Shown in pieces: positions 1 through 9,600 of a DNA stretch of 15,467 nucleotides. The notes beneath the pieces are model-generated. The model was not told the DNA's origin and did not search any database. It saw nothing but the letters and a program-made list of their open reading frames with translations. The position numbers were made by a program, and so were the translations under genes. This DNA is from CAUUGB01 sp963544615 (GTDB taxonomy: Bacteria > Patescibacteriota > Microgenomatia > UBA1400 > PJMF01). Each line of letters begins with the position of its first letter. The first letter of the stretch is position 1. The stretch spans positions 1 through 15,467 of the forward strand of contig CAUUGB010000021.1 of the NCBI GenBank assembly GCA_963544615.1, in the 5' to 3' direction.

Positions 1-664
1 GATAACTACTCAAGAAGCGACCCATCCCGCCACCACCGGCGGCCACCATAATCCGAGTATCGAGGCTAGTGGGGTTATCCCAATTACCAGAAGAAAGGCG
101 GAAATCAGTAGCGCCACCACCAGCACCGCCATAGTCGCTGCCGTATGCACCCGTCGCCCCACCACCGTTATATCCACCGGTAGTTTGTCCACTGCCACCC
201 ACTTGTCCTTGAGAGCCAGTATGCAGATAAATGACTTGATCTTTTTGCAAGTAGACAATGCCACTAGTGTAGCCTCCACGACCAGCTAAATCACCTGTGC
301 CTGCTCCAGCACCTCCCCAAGCTTCAAAGCGGTAGTAACCAGCTTGAGGAGCACTAAAGGTTTGCTCATTACCAGTAGGGGTAAAGTCTAATTGTTGATA
401 GTAGGTGTAGGGAGTGGGAAAGGTCAACTCTTCGCTGGCAACTTTAAGCGCTACATTAACCGCTCCAGGAGCGTGAGCTGGGACACGAGCTTGAATGGTG
501 GTGTCATTAACTACTGTTAATTCACTGGCTACTTGATTATCAAAGAGAACTTGTAAATCTGAGGCCGGCACACTAGTAAACTGCGAGCCGTAAATAGTTA
601 ACAACTCACCTCCAAGGCTAAAGCCTTGCTGGGGAGTGAAGGAAGAGATTTGCACGCTGGTAGC
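1..664 (-). other. IPT/TIG plus glycine-rich unit 4, cut by the window edge
   Basis: Residues about 3156 to 3376 and beyond. It has the IPT motif set FTPQQGFSLGGELLTIYGSQ, VLFDNQVASELTVVNDTTIQ and VPAHAPGAVNVALKV, then TFSAPQAGYYRFEAWGGAGA and SLDTRIMVAAGGGGMG at the edge. The closing part (SSY-SGH, HYSG, ARIT) should lie just left of the window. Confidence 0.75.
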
Positions 665-3600
665 AGTATTGCTTAAAGCAGTAATTCGGGCATGACCGCC
701 CCCTTGATTGCCAGTTTGCAAGAAACCGGTTTGCGGATGAGGGAGCGTTTCTGCCCCAGAGCGCATTTGAGTATCACGGAAAACCTTACCCGAATAATGC
801 CAAGAACAGATAACATCAGTGGTACCCTCACTGCAAGTTTGCTGACCACTGGCATTAGTACGCGGGGTTCTATCGCCAGCAGCTTTAATTGCCACCGCTC
901 CCAGATGACCGGAAACATATGAACTACCACCGCCACCACCATGATGGCCTCCCCCACCGCCATAATAGCCGCCACCGCCACCGCCGCCATCTGACGTTGA
1001 GCCACCAGCACCAAACCCTCCCGAAGTACCAGAGGCATATTGCGAACCACTACCACCAGCAATTTGTCCTCCACCACCAGCAGTGTAATAGTCAGCAGTA
1101 CCTGCTCCTTTAAGACCTCCAGCATGTTGACCAGGGCGATTTACACCAGAGCGAGCCGCACCGCCGCCACCGGCAGCGACCATTAAACGTGAATCTAAAC
1201 TTAAATCATCATTCCAAGCACCAGTTACTAAACGAAAATCCGTCGCCCCACCACCAGAACCGGCATTGCCACTACCGTAATTGCCCCCACCGTTAAAAAC
1301 TGAATTAGCACCTACTCGTCCCTGAGCACCTAAATAAATATATAAAGTTTCGCCTTGGCGTAAATAAAGACTGCCCTTAGTGTAACCACCAAAACCAGCT
1401 CTCGTGGGAGAGTCTAGCTCGCTACTGCCTCCTCCTGCTGCTCCCCAAGCCTCCAGTTGATAAAGCCCATTAGCAGGAGCGGTAAAAGTATGCACCACCG
1501 CAGCATCATAATCTTCATTATCGTAATCAATACTTTGAGTAAATTGATAACTAGAGGGAAACTGATAAATATCACTGCCAAAAGTAACTTTTATTGCTAC
1601 TTCGCCCACTGCATGCGCTGGAGTTATTGCTGTTAAAGTGTGATCATCAACTAGAGCTAAATTAGTTGCCAGTGCTTCACCAAAATAGATTTGCAATTGG
1701 CTTAAATCAAGACTACTAAAGCCTACTCCTTTAAAGGTAACTGTTTGTCCACCCCAAGATAAACCTTTGGTAGGCGCAAAGTTACCCCAATAAGCACCAC
1801 CAGTAGTGCTATCACCCAAAAAACTTACCCGAGCAAAACCAGTCGCTTTGTCGTAATCAGGCATTTTGCTGCGATTATCATTGTGCCCTTGACCTAATTG
1901 ATAATACCCTCCAGCAGGACTAGGCATACGCTGAAGTGATCCCACTTGATTAGTCCAACGACGACCCTGACCATCAATCATCACCGTATCAAAAAATACT
2001 CTGCCGGAATAATGCTGGCTGCAAAGAGCATCGCTACTATTATCGCTGCAAGCTACTCCTTGGCTATCAAGGCGCGGGCTGCGCGGTTGAGCCATATCAT
2101 CAGCACTGGCAATGGCCACACTCCCCGTGTGACCGGAAATATATGAACTGCCACCGCCACCAATATAACCACCCCCACAAGAAGCACCACCATAATAACC
2201 ACCACCAGCCGCTCTATAACTATCAGCTGCACCTTGACCAAAACTACTTTGATAACCGGCAAACAATTGCCCTGCAAAAGAAGGTTGATACTCATTATTA
2301 TTATCACGATAACAATTGGCAATCACATTTGAAGTTAAACCTCCTGCGGCTCCAGCAGCCTCAGCCCCATAACTGCGAGACACCCCTCCTCCTGCTGCCA
2401 CCATCAGGCGTGAATTAAGGCTGAGAGGATTACCAGGAGTTTCGTCACCTTTATCTAAGCGCCAATCAGTGGCTCCACCAGCAGCATAAGAACTATACAC
2501 CCCACCACCATTATATGAACCATATTGCCAAGAACTCCCGACCACCGCATATAAAGTGTCTCCTTGTTGGAGTAAAATGGTGCCGGCAGTATAAGCACCA
2601 TCATTAAGCGAGCCTTTATTAGCTGCCGCTCCCCAAGCTTCCAAACGATAAAGACCGGTGCGAGGGGCAGTAAACTCCTGAAAAGTGCCCGTATAAGGAA
2701 AGTGCAAACCTGAGAACACTTCTAGCGTTTGACTAAAATCTGCCACCCATTGCCCTTGGTCATCAAGTAAAGTGACACTGGCTAAAAGATTGCCAGCCGT
2801 CACCGTGGCCGGCACCAAGAAACTAATGGTGGTATTATCGTCAATATTAAAATTATCAATCACTAACTCACCTAATTTAATGGTGAAATTGTGCTGACGA
2901 TACTGAGCAAAACCAAAACCTTTAATCTGCAAAAGAGTTCCCACTGCTACTGCTTGAGGAGTAAGTGCCTGAAATTTAGCCTGTCCATTACCCAAAACAC
3001 ACCGCACAGGAAAAGCTTGTGTGCGATAAATATAACCTCCAAACTGAGCAAATTCAGTTTTGAGGTTTAAATTATTAGCGCTAGTAGATAGTGCATAAAC
3101 AAGCTGATTTTGACTTAAAGAAGTGGTGTAAACAGCCACTTTACCTTGGTTAGTACTATGCGTTGAGCCACCCTCGTAATACCCAGAATAAATATTCTTA
3201 AAACCTGCTTGAGAGCGCCACCAATCGCAAACTTGATCGTTACCAAAACGACAACGCCTGGTTTGTCCCGTACCACCGTTAGCGCGATCAAGAGTGGCAT
3301 AATCACCTTGTTCTCCTCCCAGAGGCAGCACCCAACCACGCGGGCAAATACCCATCACCCGCTGATTATCAGCAGGTAAATCGGCACCAGTATACCCCTC
3401 ATACCCCAAAGCATTTTGCATCGCTGCTGGCCAATTGTAATGATAACCACACCGATGAGCCCCTGCTCCAGAGCGACAATATTCATTGTACGATGAAGTG
3501 CTAGCGCTAGGATCACCACAGTCACCCAGTAAAGTATTACGACTGCCGTCAGGAGGATTTAAGCCATTAGTGGCAGTAGCTAAAGCGTTAGGATAAGTGT

Positions 3601-6600
3601 AGGCACGACGTACCCCACCTTTGCCCGCACAATAATCACCACTGCCGTTTTCTCCACCCCCATAAGCTAAATTATCTACCATCCAACATTTGCCATCGGC
3701 AAATTTGCGCACTTCGTAAAGTTTACCATCACGCTCATCTTCAAGGCAGCCAATTTTAGTGTAAGAGAGGGCAATGGGAGTGGGATAATTAGCACAATCA
3801 GCCAAACTAAAGCTTTGCAGACTGCCAACTTTATCTAAAGGAGTACAAATATCAATTAGCCCATTGGTGGCCACACAACTTAAATTATCACTACTAGGCA
3901 GATAACCACTTTCGCAAGTATCACATTGTCCAGGAGCAAGATAATGGAGACAATGCTCAATATTACCCACCGGCACACAAGCGTTGCCTGCCAGCTGATA
4001 ACCAGCTGCGCAAGTAGTCCCCACTCCAGCATCGTAACTATCTTTGACACAGCGCAGCGAAAAGCCATTATCTTTGCTAGCTGAAGACTTAATCCCATAA
4101 GTACGATAACCGGTGGTTTGCAAGTAAGCAGCGGCATTATTTTCGCTGTTAGCGCTCCAGAGATAATAATATTGGCGAATATGCCTATATTTGCCAGCCC
4201 CATCCACAGCGCCAGCATAAACTGGCTTAAAAATGTCACTATTTTGTAATTTCCAAGGATGGGTAGGACGAAAGAAATACCGATGAGCCGGGCTGCCAGC
4301 CGTATTATCTGCTACCCCATTATTAGCGATATCCAAACTTAAAAGTTCTGATTGCTCACTAGTAGCACCACCAGATGGCACATGCCAACCAGTGGGACAT
4401 AATCCCTGATGATGATTGGTGGTACTAGTAGGTGGCGTAGTAGTGGGGTAACTCACCACTGCCCCATAATAGCTATTAGGCAGCTGCATGGCTGCTTGGT
4501 AATTATATAAATAACCGCAAGTATGACTGTCAGCTACACAAGGCAGCTGCTGACCCACAGCTGGATCACGACAATCGCCATAAGTACCCGCACCAAAGCG
4601 GTGAGTGGGCGTAGCATAGCCCTCACCATCAAAACTAGTGCGATTTTGACAAGCGTCACTACCACCTTGGGCAGTTGCTCCCCCGTAAGCCAAATTATCT
4701 ACCATCCAGCATTTACCATCAGCAAATTTGCGCACTTCGTAAAGCTTGCCATCACGCTCATCCTCAAGGCAGCCAATTTTAGTAAATTCCAAAGCTGTCG
4801 GAGTGGGGTAGCTAGCACAGGCAGCCGCCGTAAAAGCCTGCATGGTACCCAAAGTGTTACTCGAATCACAAGCGGTCAACAATTGGCTCTGGGGTAAACA
4901 CACCTGACCATCTTGACGCAAATAAAAACCTGTTTCACAACTAGAACACACATTAGGCTCACCATAACTTAAGCAGTGCTCAATATTACCAGTAGGTTGG
5001 CAATGATTGTTGACTAAAGTATAACCAGCTTGGCAAGGTTGGCAGGCTGCAGTCTCACAAGTATCTTTGACACAACGCAGCGAAAGACCATAGGTACGAT
5101 CTAAATAACCGCTATACCCAAAGCTATCAAAATAGCGATAATGAAAACCTGCATAACGTGAATAATTATCATTCACCACAGTACTTGAATGATAATAACT
5201 ATTAGTAGTAGTACTAGACACATTATTGGTTAAATTAGTGCCATTATTACTCAAATTACCCGGATACACTCCTTTCCAAGGATCATTAAAAGCAGCAGAG
5301 TAAGAGTAATAAATATTGTGTTGCCAGAAAAGTTGATACAAACTGTGACCCTCAGCTGAGCTGGGATTACCATTACCACCATTGGCAAGATCGAGAGCGA
5401 TAAATTCATTCTCACTGCCACTCTCTCCCCCTGAAGGCACATGCCAACCCACCGGACACAAACCACGCACAGAATTGCTAGTAATAGTTGGTGCTTGACC
5501 GGTGGGATAAACTATATTTTCGCCCAAAATAGCACTAGGCAATTGCATGGCTGCTTGCCAATTATATAAGTAGCCACAACGACCAGTACAATAATTGCTA
5601 TAACTAGAGTTGCTCTGTTTAGCCGGATCACGACAATCGCCATAGCTGCCCGCGCCAAAGCGATTACTGGGAGCATAATAGCCATCACTAATAAACTCCT
5701 CTCGCTGGGCACAGGCATCGCTACCCCCTTGGGCAGTTGCTCCCCCGTAAGCCAAATTATCGACCATCCAGCATTTGCCATCGGCAAATTTGCGCACCTC
5801 ATAGAGTTTGCCATCGCGCTCGTCCTCCAGGCAACCAATGGGAGTGAAATTCAAGGCACCGGGGGTGGCATAGTTGTCGCAGTCGGTTTGCTTAAAGGTT
5901 TGCATGGTACCGACTTTATCAGTGACAGTACAAGCACCATTAACACTACTTTGCAGCTGACAAAAAGCAAAATCACGCCGGGGGACATACCCATCGGCAC
6001 AGCGCACACACTCACCGGGAGCGCGATACACCAGGCAATGCTCAATGCTGCCGGTAGCAGGAGGCAAGCAAGCCCCATTGGTAAGGGTAAAGCCGTCTTT
6101 ACAAGTAATATTGCTATCATCATCACTGGTATTTTTGACACAGCGCAGTGAAAAGCCGTACTGAGAATTTTGATAACCTGGGGAAAAACCAGTACCAGCA
6201 ACCCCAGCCGTATCGGCAATTAAAGTAATGCTACCATAATAGTAAGATTCATATCCATTAGCTGACCAATAATAAGTGCCAGAACTGATAGTTTGCGGAG
6301 TATTAGAATCAACATAACCCACACTGCGATTATTCATGGCAATATTGGTTAGCAATTGATTATTATCATTACTTAGCAGCAATTGCTGATATTCACTATT
6401 ACTATAATCACTTGAGTAATAAGACAAACGCCCTGAAGGCAAATGCCAGCCGGCAGGACAAAGACCACGCCAAGTGTTAGTGGTGGGAGTGGGCGCGCTG
6501 GTAGTACTATAGCCATTACTGGCAAAGCGACCACTGGAGTGATAATAGGTGTTGGTATAAGCAACTGCAGTCGACAACTGCACTGCTGCTTGCCAGTTGT

Positions 6601-9600
6601 AGAGATAGCCACATTTGTTAGCTGGGTCAGAGCAATAGTTAGCAGTCCCAGCACCAGGATCACGACAATCTCCATAGAGATTATTGAAATTAGGGTTAGG
6701 GATATATGAGCCATTACCATTGTAGCTAGTTTTACCTTTGCATTTATCATTAGCTGAAGTACCATCAGTATCTCCTCCATAAGCTAAATTATCTGCCATC
6801 CAACATTTGCCATCAGCTTGTTTACGGATTTCGTATAGTTTGCCATCACGACTATCAGTTAGGGTGCCAATGCTGGCATAGCTACCAGCTGCGGGGGTGG
6901 GGACACTCTCACAGTCACTTGCTTTAAAGTCTTGCAGGGTGGTTAACCCAACTGTAGGGTTTTGAGAACAAGCACTACCATTCCAAGTGTAACCTTCTTC
7001 ACACCGTTCACAAGTGGTGGCACTAGCGCAAGAGAGACAATTAGAGAGAGTACAATCAAAATTAGATTTGACACAGCGAACAGAGAGGCCAGAGTATTTC
7101 TCAGCACGATAATTACTATAGCTGTTAGAGTTGGTTAAATAAACATTGTATGAATATGAAGAATTATCCTGATTAGCACTCCAGTAATTGGCATAAGAGC
7201 CAACATTACTTAGATCCCCATCGTTGCTGTAGTATACATACCCAGCATATTGAGGTTTAAGAATTGAAGTCATCACTGAGTTATCGTAGTTACTCAGGCT
7301 ATGAAGATGAGCAAATTCACCACTATCTTTATCTCCTCCAGAAGGTAGGTGCCAGCCTTTAGGACAAATGCCTTGAACTGAATGAGTAGTTAAATTAGGT
7401 GCTGTGCCGCCAGGATAATATACATTAATGTTGTAGATACCAGTCGACAACTGCACCGCTGCTTGCCAGTTGTAAAGATAGCCACATTTGTTTAAAGGGT
7501 CAGAACAGTAGTTAGTAGCCCCAGCACCAGGATCACGGCAATCTCCATAGAGATTGTTGAAATTGGGATTAGGGATATATGAGCCATTGCCATTGTAGCT
7601 AGTTTTACCTTTGCATTTATCATTAGCTGAAGTACCATCGGTATCTCCTCCATAAGCTAAATTATCTGCCATCCAACATTTACCATCAGCTTGTTTACGG
7701 ATTTCATATAGTTTACCGTCACGACTATCAGTTAGGGTGCCAATGCTGGTATAACTACCAGCTGCGGGAGTGGGGAAACTCTCACAGTCACTTGCTTTAA
7801 AGTCTTGCAGGGTGGTTAACCGACAGACAGTCCCATCCCAAATATACCCCAACTCACACACACTACAGTTATTAGCTGCTGAACAAGTTGAGCAGTGTTC
7901 AGGACAATCATGACAAGCATTATCTTGCAGATAATAACCGCTTTCACAAGCCAGACAATTATTAGCCACCTGTGTTTGACAATGCTCAATGGTCGCTTTG
8001 GTAATCCGTGCCACGCCAGCTCCTTGATGACCCTGACCCAGAGGATAAGTCCCACCGTCAGGCTTCGGCATAGCAGTTTGTTCACCACGCTGATGACTCC
8101 AAGCATAGCCAGTTCCATCAATCATGCTAGTGGCAGTAAAAGTTAAACCGGAATAATGAATAGAGCAAGCTAAACGAAGATCACCAGCAACACAAGCTTG
8201 CCCATCCACCACTTTAGGGGTTTGGTCACTGCTGCTAGTAATGGCTGTGCAACCAGTATGACCAGAAATATAAGAGGAGCCACCTCCAGCACCACCAACT
8301 CCAGCGCCACCAGGAACAGATTTGTAACCAGACCAATAACCATTACCAGGCAAAGAATGCCAATATTGAGGAAACCCAGGCAAACTACCAAAAGCAGTAC
8401 CATCCACCTGAGTTGCTCCAGCACCACCCACGGCATCATCACAATTAGGTGAGTGGTCATCACCTTTATAACCACTAAGTCCACCAGCATGTCCTCCCCA
8501 CCTGCGCTCACTAAAGCCACAATTAGATCCTCCCGGAGCACCACCTGCTCCTGCTACCATAATTCTCGAACTCAAACTATCACTTTGATCCCACGCTCCA
8601 GCTGTTAAACGCACATCACTAGAACCATTGCCATAACGATCATATGAAGATACTGGCAAGGTATTAATCACCGCAGCCGGTTGATTGTTGCGAATATCAT
8701 CAGCAAAAGCACCTAAATAAAAATAAAGTTTGTCTCCAGCTTGTAAATTGATTTTTCCACTAGTATAACCACCATAGCCACCACACCACCCCGTAGGTGC
8801 ACACTCACCCCCACCAGCTCCCCAAAGCTCAATTTGGTAAGTGCCAGTTTGAGGGGCAGTAAATGTCTGCGATGTACCCGTGTAAGACAATAATTGAGTT
8901 GCAGAGTTCACCTCACAAATACTACCATTCCAAGTGTAACCCACTTCACACTGGTCGCAAGTATTAGCGCTAGCACAAGAAGCACAGTGGGCGGGACAAT
9001 CAAAGTCAGATTTAACACAGCGCACAGACATGCCATACGCATTAGTCACATAGCTATCAACCATCGATACAGAATCTGGGTAAATATCTACATAAAAAGA
9101 ACGAGAGGTACCATGAGCGGTTGATGTCCAATAATTAGCATTGCTACCACCGTACGCCAGTCCACCAGTGGGATCGGCAAAACCAGCCGTTTGTGCACGC
9201 CAATTACCACTGCGTTGCCAAAAACCAATTGATGGTTCACCAACTACTGCATGCAATGAACTAAATTCACCACTATCGCCGCCACTAGGTACATGCCAAC
9301 CAGCAGGACAAAGTCCCAACACATTACTGGTGGATCCAGTATAAGTATTACCGCTATAAGCACTCTCATGTTGCATGACTGCTTGCCAGTTGTAGAGATA
9401 GCCACATTTGTTAAGAGGGTCAGAGCAGTAATTAGTAGCCCCAGCACCAGGATCACGACAATCACCATAGGTACCTGTGCCAAAACGATTACTAGGAGTG
9501 GCAGCACCATCACCAGCAAAAGTAGTTTTACCCACACAAGCATCACTGCCTCCTTGAGCACTGGCACCACCATACCTTAAATTATCCACCAGCCAACATT

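Noticed and set aside
692..1113. Plus-strand frames opposite the giant gene
   Set aside because: They are His/Arg/Thr-rich shadows of Gly and Ala codons on the other strand; no ribosome sites and no family resemblance.
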